DNA of 64,000 bases from Bacteroides sp. (GTDB lineage Bacteria; Bacteroidota; Bacteroidia; Bacteroidales; Bacteroidaceae). The stretch spans positions 74,004-138,003 of the forward strand of contig DXLM01000001.1 in assembly GCA_019414725.1 (NCBI GenBank), written 5' to 3'. The translations under genes were made by a program, and so were the position numbers. The notes beneath the pieces are model-generated. The model saw nothing but the letters and a program-made list of their open reading frames with translations, was not told the origin of the DNA and did no database searches. Below, piece by piece: positions 48,792-57,130 of the stretch; positions within the stretch are counted from its first letter, which is position 1, and every line of letters starts with the position of its first letter.

Positions 48792-51086
48792 TTATAGTTT
48801 CATAATAAATACCAAAGAATAAGAACGTGGTTCTATTTTCAAGGGTTTATTAGGCCATTCAGAATCTGACAAGGTCTACTCTTCGCTAGTAGCAGAAGAT
48901 AATGAAGTCCCTTCATCTGTCCCCAAAGATATAGAATGGGTATGGCTTCCACCCGTAGCAGTACCTCCCTACGTCTTTATATTAGATACTCCATCTACTG
49001 TCCCAGTTTCAGTAGTGATACCTTCTCCGGTTACGGAAGTAACAAAAGTCTTAGAAACTGATTCTATACCCCAGTTATAATCAGAATATTCCAAAGATAC
49101 AGATAGATCTCCAGAACTTCCCGTAGTTCCAGATAAATCCCCACTTAAGCTGTGAGTATGGGCTTTATGAGGATGACTATGTTTTGGTAAGTAATCCTAT
49201 GAAAGAATTAATTCATTATTTTCGTCAAGTATGGAGTCATTGTCTCCGACTTCATCTGCTGAGGCAACTGCTTTAATAAATTTTCCCACTAAATTGGGAG
49301 TTCCGTTAGTTCCGTCACATATTGCCCATCCGTAAGGAATTTCTGTCCCACTCCACATTAAAATAACTCCAGAAGGAATGAGAAGAGAAGAGTTAGACAT
49401 TACCCTTAATTTTCTCACTCCTGCTTCACTATATACGTTAACCTATGTAGTCTCATCTGAAGCTAACAAACTTCTAATAATTTCGTCAGGAGTCTGAATC
49501 TCTCCAGTCATTGTAGACTAAAATTGGCAATTTTTAAATGTTAAAGAGGAATCCTAGAATAGAGAGGCATTATTTACTACATAATTGAATGTGCAGTTAT
49601 CCAACATAGAATTAAAAGTAGTATTTGATACATCTTCTTTAAATGTGCATTCCTATATAACCCCACTACAGACAACCTAATCAAAACTTCCAAACATAGT
49701 ATTATTATTGAAAGTACTATTAATAAATAGAGGATGCCTCTAATCGTAGAAACTATTACCATAACAAGGTGTTTCTAGTATAGCATAGTTAGGTAAATCC
49801 TCTAAGGTCAATACTGTTCCATTATGATTAATTTCTACTCTTATATTAGACAAGTTAATAGTATTATTATAGAAAACATTAGAATTAGTATTGTCAGACC
49901 CTCCGAAAGTATAATTCCAAATCCCATCACGTAGGAACTTTAGGTGTTTAAAGTTATAATTACAAGAATTACCATACTTATCTGTCATTTTTGTTATTAA
50001 CCCCAGCGCCTGTACGTTGGTTCCATCAATAGTGTAAGTTTTATCATAAGAAATGTCGTAACTAATAATATAATCTGTGTCTTCCTCCAAAATGCATTTA
50101 TCCTAATAGTATTCATAATTGTTCTTTGCAGTTACTATGAGCGGATGGACATTAGAGGGATTTGATTCTGTTGCATCTTCTGGAAGAATTTCAGGCTCTG
50201 CTAACTCCCAGAAATTTCTGAAATTATAAAGTCTATACTATACGTTAGCATCCATCTTAGCGCTTTGTACTAGACTCCTAAAATCCTCAACGGATATATT
50301 GATATAGTTTGATGGTAAAGAAGCATCTTCTCTTACTATAATCTTATCTACTTCTAAGACAGACTTATTATCCTAGTTATATAATCTATATCCAGTATTA
50401 GATGTGGCTCCGTAGGAATATAAAGATGTAGAATTCATAACTAAATCACCGTTTACCTATATCTTACCATCCTATAAAGCCAAATAAGACGTATTGCCAA
50501 CCTATAAATCTAAAGAATTAACAGCACGAATAATACTCTCAAACAATTCTATCTCTCCTACAGTGAGTTTCGTAAATTTATCTGTAGAGTCATTATTTGA
50601 CTATATCTTAAATTCGGAAATAGTTCCGTCTTTTATTAAAAATAACTGTCCTAAATCCTTAATAAATACTAGACCAGTTGTAATGTTAGCATTTTTTGCG
50701 TCCTCTAAAGTGTTATAATTAAAGCCTATGTTTATTAGAGCCTGATCCTTCTATTCAGAAGTTAACATCTGTTTTTCTAGAAAAGAAATATATTGTTCTC
50801 CAGAGCTATTTAATGGTATTTTAGTTCCATCTATAGAAATCCATACTTCGTTGCCTTCTTCAGTAGGTATTAAGTATATTCCATTATCTGAAATATCATC
50901 GGAACTAGATGCAGTTTTTAATATATTAGTGCTAGAAGAGGCAATTTTACCATTCTTTATAATATCAATAAACTTGCCACCCCACTAAACTTTTAAATCT
51001 CCTTTTGTTTTTATAATAAAATTAGAATCGGTAGAACCAATAGTATTATAGGTTTTACCGAACATATTGGTTTTACCTTCTCCCAT
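48792..51086 (-). CDS. tail-collar-domain fibre protein, 764 aa
   Basis: The N-terminal 540 residues have beta-helix character: repeated Asn/Thr/Phe-rich turns such as TFNNNTMFGSFDQVVCSGVI, typical of phage fibres or spike shafts. At about 565-625 stands a phage tail collar domain: PSGVILMWSGTEIPYGWAIC, then DGTNGTPNLVGKF. A His-rich loop, PKHSHPHKAHTHSL, follows. The protein ends PRSYSLVFIMKL, the usual last strand of collar-type fibre tips. It probably forms an accessory fibre tip that binds a surface receptor. Many glutamines are TAG. It follows the M15 endolysin by one base. Confidence 0.85.
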
Positions 51087-51087
51087 A

Positions 51088-51492
51088 TTATTTTATAGTC
51101 AGTACTTGTCTTCTGTTTCTATTAGAATAACTTATGTGAATCCAATCTAAGTTATGTTCATCTATTAACTAATCGAATGGTAATTTCAATTTTTGAGCTA
51201 AATCAAATAACTTTTTATTTTCCGATTTAGTATCTAAAACTGTACGTATATCGGCAGCCTATCCAGTCATGTGCTGACTATTACTAGCTCCTCCTACAGC
51301 CTTGTTTAGGGCTGGACATCTATATCCACTAGTAACAACGATTGGCTTCCCATATGCCTCTCTAAGAGGGTCTAGAACATTTTCTATAAGAGCTATCAAA
51401 TTTTGTTCCTATTCTTTAGACGGAACATTTTTAATTCCCTTCTACTAAGCAGTAGTGCTCTTTGTTAGTTCTTTGATAGTAAAAAATTTCAT
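51088..51492 (-). CDS. peptidase M15 endolysin, 134 aa
   Basis: This is a D-Ala-D-Ala carboxypeptidase-type peptidoglycan hydrolase. The zinc motif is SQHMTGQAADI (His74, Asp81), preceded by VVTSGYRCPALNKAVGG and followed by the catalytic acid region FDQLIDE and the second histidine ligand in LDWIHISY (His119). This is the full M15_3 pattern in a single-domain protein of usual length. The Gln in 'TGQAAD' is a TAG codon, as are five others, so standard-code termination would destroy the active site. It is the first gene of its unit, after a terminator, and its TAA lies one base before the collar gene. It probably cuts the wall during lysis. Confidence 0.9.
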
Positions 51493-51549
51493 AAGATTAT
51501 ATGTTTATATGTTTACAGTAATATATAGTCATAACTAGTGATTTATCAA

Positions 51550-51593
51550 AACAAAAATAGGAGAACTTCCCAACTTAGGGAAATCCTCCTACT
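51550..51593 (-). terminator. rho-independent terminator after the zincin gene
   Basis: Minus strand: AGTAGGAGGATTTCCC and GGGAAGTTCTCCTAT form an imperfect stem with a TAAGTT loop, followed by TTTTTGTTTTG. The M15 gene starts about 60 bp further on. Confidence 0.85.
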
Positions 51594-51626
51594 AATTATA
51601 TATAGTTATCTAATCCAGTTTCTCAA

Positions 51627-51998
51627 CTATGCTTTAAATAACTTTTTTGCTAATTGACCACTTAGATAAGCAGCTTTCTCGGAATATGGGTCAATACCAA
51701 ACTCTTTACATATATGCATTTCAACATGATTCTTTTCATGGTTATAAGTATCTATAAATTCCTCAGCGGAATCAGGTCTATTTATAACTATGATGCTTTT
51801 GTGTTCTTCTTGGTTAGTAAACGTAAAACCTGAATTTTCGTAATCCTCTATCCTAGAAGCTGCCCTATGTAAAACATCGTCTGGACATCCCAAATCCTCT
51901 AATCTACTCAAAATGTATTGAACATTGGGATTTTCTACAATTATGCAAACTTCTATATCCCAATCGTATTTCTCAAACAATACTCTGAAATGTGTCAT
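51627..51998 (-). CDS. putative zinc metallopeptidase (HExxH), 123 aa
   Basis: The C-terminal half carries HEKNH at residues 87-91 inside YNHEKNHVEMHICKEFGI, the zinc-binding helix of a gluzincin-like protease. A Glu in 'DPYSEKAAYLSG' (residue 107) could be the third ligand. The N-terminal half (MTHFRVLFEKYDWDIEVCII) is a small alpha/beta module. The protein is short for a full peptidase, but phage zincins of this size exist. It could process virion proteins or host wall proteins. It is the last gene before a strong terminator. It has no TAG codon. Confidence 0.7.
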   Translation of the reverse strand: MTHFRVLFEKYDWDIEVCIIVENPNVQYILSRLEDLGCPDDVLHRAASRIEDYENSGFTFTNQEEHKSIIVINRPDSAEEFIDTYNHEKNHVEMHICKEFGIDPYSEKAAYLSGQLAKKLFKA

Positions 51999-52396
51999 AT
52001 CACATCCTCCCAGTCTACCATAGTTCCGTTAGCTACCATAGTAGCATACCATCTTCTCATAGTAGTACCATCTCCAGCGTCTTCATCGTCTATGGTATCT
52101 TTAATGTAAAGAGCAAAATGCCTTTCATCTGTTATACTACTTCCGTAATAATCAGCCTTACACATATTGCCAACAAATACATAATCATAGCCAACATTAT
52201 TTTCTAGTTTAATGTTATTCTACGTTAATACCTTATCAATGTATTCTTTGGATACTGGCTCTAGGGATTTTCCTCCCTTCTTCATAAAAGAAATAGCGTA
52301 TGAACACAAAGCCTTATTGAAATGCCAACCGTAGTTTTGTAAGTACTTACGCATATACTTTGGCATATCGTCATACATATCCAAAGCTGCTCTCAT
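51995..52396 (-). CDS. conserved-type phage protein, 133 aa
   Basis: The frame starts MRAALDMYDDMPKYMRKYLQ and ends GTMVDWEDVI, with a TGA that overlaps the next ATG. It has a mixed helical N-terminus with the motif 'YGWHFNKALCSYAISFM', then a beta-type middle (NNVGYDYVFVGNMCKADYYG) and a TTMRRWYATMVANG stretch. One codon for Gln is TAG (LTQNNIK). I do not know its function. The gene order 70 aa, 133 aa, zincin looks like a conserved late block. Confidence 0.75.
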
Positions 52397-52397
52397 A

Positions 52398-52610
52398 TCA
52401 ATAGTATCTTGGGTAGTCCTCGTCGTCGTAGTCAGAATCTCTCATTCCTCCACGTCTACGTTTTCCGTATCTTTCCATGTAGTGTTCACCAGATTTACTT
52501 TCTAGTTCTGATAAACAATGCATCAATTTCTTTCCATGCTTAACGATTTGTTCAGCACAATCTGAAAGATGCTCAAATTTTGACTCCTGAATTTCAATTA
52601 TTGTTGCCAT
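52398..52610 (-). CDS. small conserved-type phage protein, 70 aa
   Basis: It starts MATIIEIQESKFEHLSDCAE, a helical stretch with a Cys, His and Lys-rich 'EQIVKHGKKLMHCLSEL'. It ends in a basic and then acidic low-complexity tail, YGKRRRGGMRDSDYDDEDYP. Small proteins with this helical pattern and a charged tail are frequent beside structural genes in Bacteroidales phages. I recognise the type but not a function. The TGA is followed at once by the next start (TGATATG). Confidence 0.7.
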   Translation of the reverse strand: MATIIEIQESKFEHLSDCAEQIVKHGKKLMHCLSELESKSGEHYMERYGKRRRGGMRDSDYDDEDYPRYY

Positions 52611-53100
52611 GTTGTTCCTATTTTAAAGATGTTTTAATAAATTCTCTGAACATTTCTTTAAGGGAGTTTATTTCTTCCCTTAAAGCCTTATTCTCCTGTT
52701 CTTGTCTTTGTTTCTCAACTATTTCTGGATTTAATTGCGATAGAATTTCGTCACATCCTTTAATAATACTCTAATGTGTTTCGATACTATTAATTATATC
52801 CAGGCTTCTTTGCTTCATCGAAGAAACTTCACTATTCATTGCTTCTTTGTTGCAGGAAACCACAATATTGTTTCCGAAATCCGCAATGTCTCCCATTGCA
52901 GGTAATTTCTAGAAACTAGCAGATGTGCCGTTTATTTCGGCCGTAATATCCACTATCATTTCCTGATTATACATTCCTGGGTTTCCATACTTTGGAACTG
53001 GTATGGATACGTTAGTAACCTTACCAATTTCCAGAGTAGGGACAGAATCTTTATGCAAGATAAATAGCTAATTACTATTCCTTAAATTCTAAAATGCCAT
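52594..53100 (-). CDS. unknown protein with C-terminal coiled coil, 168 aa
   Basis: The N-terminal half (MAFQNLRNSNQLFILHKDSV to about residue 70) is beta-rich. The C-terminal half is a long helix with heptad pattern (IVEKQRQEQENKALREEINS). The frame reaches a TAG after SLK. With TAG as Gln it runs six more codons to a TGA that overlaps the following gene by 17 bases. The real end may thus be either the TAG or the TGA. The start overlaps the previous stop. The mix of a folded head and a coiled-coil tail suggests a virion or assembly part. Confidence 0.75.
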
Positions 53101-53447
53101 TATACAACCCCTGTTAATAATTGTAATGTATTAGTAGTATGCTCAAACCAGCATAAGTAAATACCTGTTCCTGGTATCTGAGACACAGTTATATCTGCTC
53201 CGTTATAACCAGTCAATTTCTGAGCGTTACCTCCTCCACCACTGGTGAATACAATAGGTAAAGTCGTAGTAGTTCCTGCTGGTATAGCCTAGTTAAGTCT
53301 TACTATTAGTAATCCTCTAAAAGGTGCACCTATGTTACGGTGATTATTAAAGTCAAATTGTACTTCATTAGCCGTAACTGTTACAGATAAACTACTAATA
53401 GCTGGTATTCCTCCTCTATTGACATTAATATAAGTAGGTAATAACAT
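53100..53447 (-). CDS. small beta-rich virion-type protein, 115 aa
   Basis: An in-frame ATG lies 24 bases upstream, but a near-perfect Shine-Dalgarno site (AAGGAGGT, 5 bases before ATG) selects MLLPTYINVNRGGIPAISSL as the N-terminus. The body is beta-rich and uncharged (VTVTANEVQFDF, RGLLIVRLNQAIPAGTTTTL), with a GGGG turn, and ends TNTLQLLTGVV. Its TAA overlaps the next ATG (TAATG). It resembles a small structural or decoration protein. I do not know its exact function. The gene sits between the intron-split gene and the 168-aa coiled-coil gene and is translationally coupled to the latter. Confidence 0.75.
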
Positions 53448-53461
53448 AGTTACCTCCTTTC

Positions 53462-55417
53462 TTAACCCCAAAGAGAGTTATTACATCCACAGCCATTCCA
53501 TCCTGCGTAAGTTCCTAAAGCGTATCCATTGAATACAGCCTAAGTAGGTACAGCAGTAGCACAGCTATATGGTAATGTTACAGTTTCAGGAAGTTTACAC
53601 TTAATTCCGTTAACATCACTTTGTAGAGCATTAACAGCAGCAACAATAGGAGAAGTAGCTTGACCTATCATTTGTCCAAATGCGGCAGTCTACTGGGCAT
53701 TATTAATAACAACAGCCTATTGACTATTCTTTTCACGTAAAGCATCAATCTTATCTAATAGAGCCTGATTCTACATAGCATCAAGCTTAGCTATAATTTG
53801 ATTAGTATTTGCAGTACCTGTGTCTCTAATAGTATTTTGAAGAGCGCAAGTCTGAGTTTGAGTTGCATAAGCAGAATCGCAGAATCCTCTTTCTACTGCA
53901 CGTCCTACTGAATCTACACTATTAGTAATCTGATAAGTCTGTCTTTCATTTGCTAGTTGATTTTGGTAGCCCTGTTCGATAATAGCTTTTTGTGTGTTGC
54001 AGCAGCAGTTGTTGATAGCTTCAATAACTTTGCAATCTCCAGAATTAACAGCGTTGATAATTCTTTCTCCAGTAAATCCAAGTTGTCCACTAACTTGATC
54101 AATGCTAGAACGTATTCCACAAACTGCTTGGTTAAGCACGTTGAAGTTACATCCTATCTTATCAGCAGCTTCACGGATAGCATCAGCATTTCCGTTAATT
54201 CCCTGCATGATTAGGTCAGAGTTATGGTTATCTTGCATTTGTTCCTGTAGAGTTTGAATTTGTCTAGATAGACCTGCGTTTTGACAGTCGCCGTTTTCAC
54301 CCCAACCGTTGTTCATCCAACGCATCATCCACATCCAAACTAAGTACATAATTTTACATTATTAAGCATCGTTTCCATGCTTAGCTTTACATTTCTGTAA
54401 AGAATAGACCATATCATCATTATTTTATTAAATAATGTTCAGCGCTTCGAATCTACTTAGATTCTACTCTACTTGGTATTACCTTTCGATGGTCGTTGCT
54501 CCTTCTTCCTAAATTTAGGAAGCTTGGATCAGGATTATCCAATCTTTAGTCTTTTTACTATACTGAGGTAATTACCCTCACCACTATATGTATTACTACT
54601 ATAGTTTAGTAACTAAAGCTCTAAGGAACTTCCCTGAGTTCACTGAATTTTAAATCCGCTTATGTCTCTAGTCCATATGAAGCCTTTATAAGTTTTATTA
54701 GTTCCATTTACTGCCTTTAATAAACCGCTACGTTTATATCCTGGAAATGTTCTTTCTACATCCCCACTTCCAGCAAATTTCCCTAATATTTCTTTAGTTT
54801 TAGGATCTATTTGATAGATGTATCCTTTAAATACTGGAGAACTTTCTTCTTTTATTCCATACATAGGATTAGATTCTCCTTTATTATTTTTTCCGAGAAT
54901 ATCTATTCTATGTCTTTGATTTTCAGAATTAGTTACCCATTCTAAGTTAGATACCGCATTATTGTGTTTATTTCCGTCTATATGATTAACTTGCAGTTTA
55001 TTTTCTGGATTTTCTATAAATGTTGTAGCTACTAATCTATGTAGCCATATTCTCATAGTTCCATAAATCAATACAATTTTTACTTTCATATATCCGTTAG
55101 CATCTTCATGTGGTTCTACTATCTCTCCATCTTTTCTTACATTTCCTAAGTTACTTACTTCATAGTGACCCTTAGTCGCTTCTACCGTTTTCCAAATTTC
55201 TTCCATATATTTTAAATTTTAAGTTATATATAAATATATAGACACATCCAGAAAATTCCAAGTAGAATGTGGATATTTAACATATTTTTAACGGATTATT
55301 CCACATTCCATTTCCAAATCCTCCCATACCACCGTTCATCATAGCCACCCAAGGCAGCATCTAGTTAGTACTATTTTCCTAACCGTCAGGTACGATATAA
55401 GTTCTTGTATCACTCAT
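53462..55417 (-). CDS. cysteine-rich coiled-coil virion-type protein, 340 aa, split by a group I intron
   Basis: Exon 1 (55417 to about 55290) encodes MSDTRTYIVPDGQENSTNQM... to GNGMWNNP. Exon 2 (about 54356 to 53462) continues YLVWMWMMRWMNNGWG. Joining them restores one frame of exactly 341 codons. The protein has a Met/Gly/Trp-rich N-terminus, a long helical middle (LSRQIQTLQEQMQ, then a CCCNTQKAIIEQGYQNQLAN stretch) and a Cys/Gly tail ending NGCGCNNSLWG. The cluster 'NCCCNTQKAI..GYQNQL' is common in phages of gut bacteria, in proteins of unknown exact role. The TAG at 53768-53770 is read as Gln, as the frame runs on to TAA. A Shine-Dalgarno site for the next gene follows directly. Confidence 0.8.
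54357..54640 (-). ncRNA. group I intron ribozyme core
   Basis: The conserved core elements can be read directly. Q is AATCCTGATCCAAG (near 54524-54537). R is GGAGCAACGACCATCG (54487-54502). S is GATATGGTC (54407-54415). P7 forms from GACCAT in R and ATGGTC in S with full complementarity. Between R and S lie perfect hairpins GAATCT-AAGT-AGATTC and CATTATTT-AATA-AAATAATG. After S come TTTACAGAAATGTAAA and AAGCAT-GGAAACG-ATGCTT, the P9-type hairpins, and then the 3' splice site. This order and these signatures are specific to group I introns. Confidence 0.9.
54640..55206 (-). CDS. HNH homing endonuclease, 188 aa
   Basis: The start is MEEIWKTVEATKGHYEVSNL, the form of a NUMOD4 domain (residues 1-45, including 'YEVSNLGNVRKDG'). 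The HNH domain follows at about 60-105: HRLVATTFIENPENKLQVNH, then IDGNKHNNAVSNLEWVTNSE, with the paired His, the central Asn and a NLEWVT end typical of the family. The C-terminal part (YIQIDPKT-like region onward) resembles a NUMOD1-type DNA-binding segment. The enzyme would cut intron-less alleles of the host gene to spread the intron. It holds no TAG codon, unlike many genes around it, so it can be made with either code. Confidence 0.9.
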   Translation of the reverse strand: MEEIWKTVEATKGHYEVSNLGNVRKDGEIVEPHEDANGYMKVKIVLIYGTMRIWLHRLVATTFIENPENKLQVNHIDGNKHNNAVSNLEWVTNSENQRHRIDILGKNNKGESNPMYGIKEESSPVFKGYIYQIDPKTKEILGKFAGSGDVERTFPGYKRSGLLKAVNGTNKTYKGFIWTRDISGFKIQ

Positions 55418-55504
55418 AGTTTACGATTTAAATGTTAATAATTAAGTTTATTTGTTCTAGAACTACACTATAATATACATTTCTATGAGTGATATTGAAC
55501 AATG

Positions 55505-55578
55505 CTAAAAACAAAATCGGGAATCTTAAACAGCTACATTATGTTGTCATAATATAAACTATTCAAGACTCCCGATTT
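55505..55578 (-). terminator. rho-independent terminator after the helix-turn-helix gene
   Basis: On the minus strand AAATCGGGAGTCTT pairs with AAGATTCCCGATTT (55565-55578 with 55514-55526) and is followed by TTGTTTTT. The loop holds an inner perfect hairpin, ATTATG-ACAA-CATAAT. It separates the fibre unit from the 55.4-51.6 kb unit. Confidence 0.85.
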
Positions 55579-55594
55579 CTAACTCGTTGCTGAG

Positions 55595-55891
55595 TTAATT
55601 CTTGCTGGCTAAAAATATATCCAAATCGGACTTTTGCCAACTCAATTCTTTAAAACCTTCCTATTTGATTCCTTTCGGAATGAATCCATCTCTAACATAG
55701 TTATCAAAAGTAGCTCTACTAACACCAAGATAATCACAAGCCTAAATTTTACTCATTCTCTAATCTGGATTAGCGATATTCGACAATACAGAAATAATCT
55801 TACTCTGCTGTTCCATTGTAATATTACAATTATCAGAGTCAATGTCATCTATGAATTTCTGTAACAAAGTTCTTATTATAGACTTCAACAT
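55595..55891 (-). CDS. small helix-turn-helix DNA-binding protein, 98 aa
   Basis: With three TAG codons read as Gln the frame gives MLKSIIRTLLQKFIDDI... to ...DLDIFLASKN and TAA. Residues 50-75 read MSKIQACDYLGVSRATFDNY, a classic excisionase/MerR-type winged helix-turn-helix: a conserved 'ACDYLGVSRATF' recognition region followed by a 'VRDGFIPKG' wing. Proteins of this type bind DNA as small regulators. The gene overlaps the membrane protein upstream and is the last of its transcription unit, with a strong terminator directly after it. It could regulate late transcription. A target site is not visible. Confidence 0.8.
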
Positions 55892-56295
55892 TTCTTTTTA
55901 ACTTTAAGATAAATGAACGAAATCATGCTTATTCCAAATAATACTAAGTATACTCTAAGCATCTGTAAATCTCCGATGTTGATTCCAACGTATAAATCAT
56001 ATAGAGCTATGAGGTTAGTTAAGGTAACGAAGTATAAAGGAATCCTATACAAGTAGCAAAATCTGAATACATAAGATATGATGTATAAAATTCCGAGAAA
56101 TGCTAAAGATACTCCTCCAAGGCAACTTAAAATATAGCAATTGATGTTATAGTATGATAATATTGAATGTAATATATCATTTATAGACAGCACTACTGGA
56201 GTATATCTCAATATTATAATAAGTAGCTTATACAGCCTCTTATTTACACTTGCATTTGATTTTTCCTCCACGTTTAACTCCGGCTCTTGGTACAT
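55885..56295 (-). CDS. small polytopic membrane protein, 136 aa (holin candidate)
   Basis: After a polar N-terminus (MYQEPELNVEEKSNASVNKR) there are about four hydrophobic segments: roughly residues 22-45 (LYKLLIIILRYTPVVLSI), 50-75, 82-105 and 112-130 (VYLVLFGISMISFIYL). It ends in a basic tail, KVKKKC. No catalytic motif is visible. Size and topology would suit a holin or another inner-membrane protein made late, but the M15 endolysin is over 4 kb downstream beyond two terminators, so the link is weak. The stop overlaps the start of the helix-turn-helix gene by 7 bases. Confidence 0.7.
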   Translation of the reverse strand: MYQEPELNVEEKSNASVNKRLYKLLIIILRYTPVVLSINDILHSILSYYNINCYILSCLGGVSLAFLGILYIISYVFRFCYLYRIPLYFVTLTNLIALYDLYVGINIGDLQMLRVYLVLFGISMISFIYLKVKKKC

Positions 56296-56314
56296 TAGGT
56301 TTCTTTCTTCCCAT
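56240..56314 (-). CDS. possible 24-aa basic peptide gene overlapping the membrane protein start
   Basis: An ATG one base after the TAA of the 96-aa gene opens a frame of 24 codons, MGRKKPNVPRAGVKRGGKIK and then CKCK, ending in TAA. It is very basic and ends in a Cys-Lys pair. Its reading frame overlaps the first codons of the 136-aa membrane protein (start 56295). Position and spacing are what one expects of a gene, but the length gives little statistical support. It may instead be only the leader through which ribosomes reach the membrane protein start. Confidence 0.35.
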   Translation of the reverse strand: MGRKKPNVPRAGVKRGGKIKCKCK

Positions 56315-56315
56315 A

Positions 56316-56606
56316 TTATTCAGAGAAATGAGTTTTAACTGCACTAACTATTTCTTCCATATATTCTACAAAGTCTGCCTTTGTAGATTCGTAGGTACTA
56401 TAATTAATATTAATTCTGTCCGAATTAGGTTCTAAATTGTAGTTTCCACTTCCTATTTCTTCTACTAATTCTCCTGGTTTCATTACAGAAAAACTTATCC
56501 CAATGGAACCGATAGTATCCTTAGTAGCTGTTCCTGTCATTTCCCAGCCTTTTTCCACTTTTGTATCAGAGATTTGATACGTTTCATTTGTTTTTACAAT
56601 TTCCAT
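56316..56606 (-). CDS. unknown protein, 96 aa
   Basis: The protein starts MEIVKTNETYQISDT and ends IVSAVKTHFSE. The middle looks beta-rich (GISFSVMKPGELVEEIG), with an acidic helical C-terminus (STKADFVEYMEEIVSAVK). It has no TAG codon, no signal peptide and no membrane segment. It sits between the 150-aa acidic protein and the membrane protein gene with almost no spacing. I see no family motif. Confidence 0.7.
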   Translation of the reverse strand: MEIVKTNETYQISDTKVEKGWEMTGTATKDTIGSIGISFSVMKPGELVEEIGSGNYNLEPNSDRININYSTYESTKADFVEYMEEIVSAVKTHFSE

Positions 56607-56612
56607 AAATTA

Positions 56613-57065
56613 TTATTTTACAAATAAGTCAAATACAATTTCCATCAAGTCTGCAGCTTTAACAGAATTTCCATTAATTTCTACATCATTTCCGGAATTA
56701 ACATCTAGAATATCTGAATACTCTTCCATAGTGATTACATCATCTGGTGTATCTTTAACTTCCTCGAAGCCCTTCTGAATAAGATATTCTTGGTATTCAG
56801 AATTAGTTTTATCATTGAGTTCGTTGAATCTTGCTTCTTCTTCCGGAGTCCTTTCGGACTTATTAGCCAATTCTCTAAGTTCATCAGATATAATCTGATT
56901 TGTAAATTCTTGAGTATCATCATCGAATTGCTTCTTAATCTTATTATAAGCCATTCTGATACGCATAATCTTTACTTTTAACTCTTTTGGGAGTTCTTTG
57001 TCACCATCTTTAAGAATAATCTTGGTGATTACATTTTGTTTTGTCAATACATCATTTAACGTCAT
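56613..57065 (-). CDS. unknown acidic protein, 150 aa
   Basis: I do not recognise this gene. It starts MTLNDVLTKQNVITKI and ends MEIVFDLFVK. It is strongly acidic and helical in composition, with a probable coiled coil around residues 35-100 (Glu/Lys/Arg-rich, for example ELRELANKSERTPEEEARF). It has no TAG codon. It lies 65 bp downstream of the long fibre and 6 bp upstream of a 96-aa gene, so it is probably cotranscribed with that gene. A chaperone or assembly role for the fibres would fit the position but is only a guess. Confidence 0.75.
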   Translation of the reverse strand: MTLNDVLTKQNVITKIILKDGDKELPKELKVKIMRIRMAYNKIKKQFDDDTQEFTNQIISDELRELANKSERTPEEEARFNELNDKTNSEYQEYLIQKGFEEVKDTPDDVITMEEYSDILDVNSGNDVEINGNSVKAADLMEIVFDLFVK

Positions 57066-57130
57066 AAATCATTAATTTTTGGTTCAATCAATTATAGTAA
57101 TACTCTTTTAATATAAAAACTTAATTTAAG

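Larger units (their letters stand above)
54357..55289 (-). mobile_element. group I intron with HNH endonuclease gene
   Basis: The insert is about 933 nt. Its boundaries come from frame restoration: exon 1 ends ...AATCCGTT and exon 2 begins after a G (omega-G) at 54357. This gives codon TTT and the protein NNPFKIMYLVWMW. Unspliced, exon 1 stops four codons later at TAA. A hairpin, GAATGTGGA with TCCACATTC, spans the 5' boundary and may be part of P1. The exact splice sites may be off by a few bases, because I could not place the U-G pair of P1. The endonuclease frame lies 5' of the ribozyme core. Confidence 0.85.

Noticed and set aside
54357..55289. Intein in place of intron for the insert in the cysteine-rich gene
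   Set aside because: The insert is not open throughout: exon 1 meets a TAA and the core region has stops in all frames, and RNA core motifs are present. It has no Hint-domain motifs.
48705..55500. Shared TATATATT-like promoter motif upstream of starts at 55417, 51492 and 48704
   Set aside because: Similar strings occur before three unit starts (near 55471, 51519 and 48721), but distances to the ATG differ (about 54, 27 and 17 bases) and such strings are expected by chance in this AT-rich DNA.
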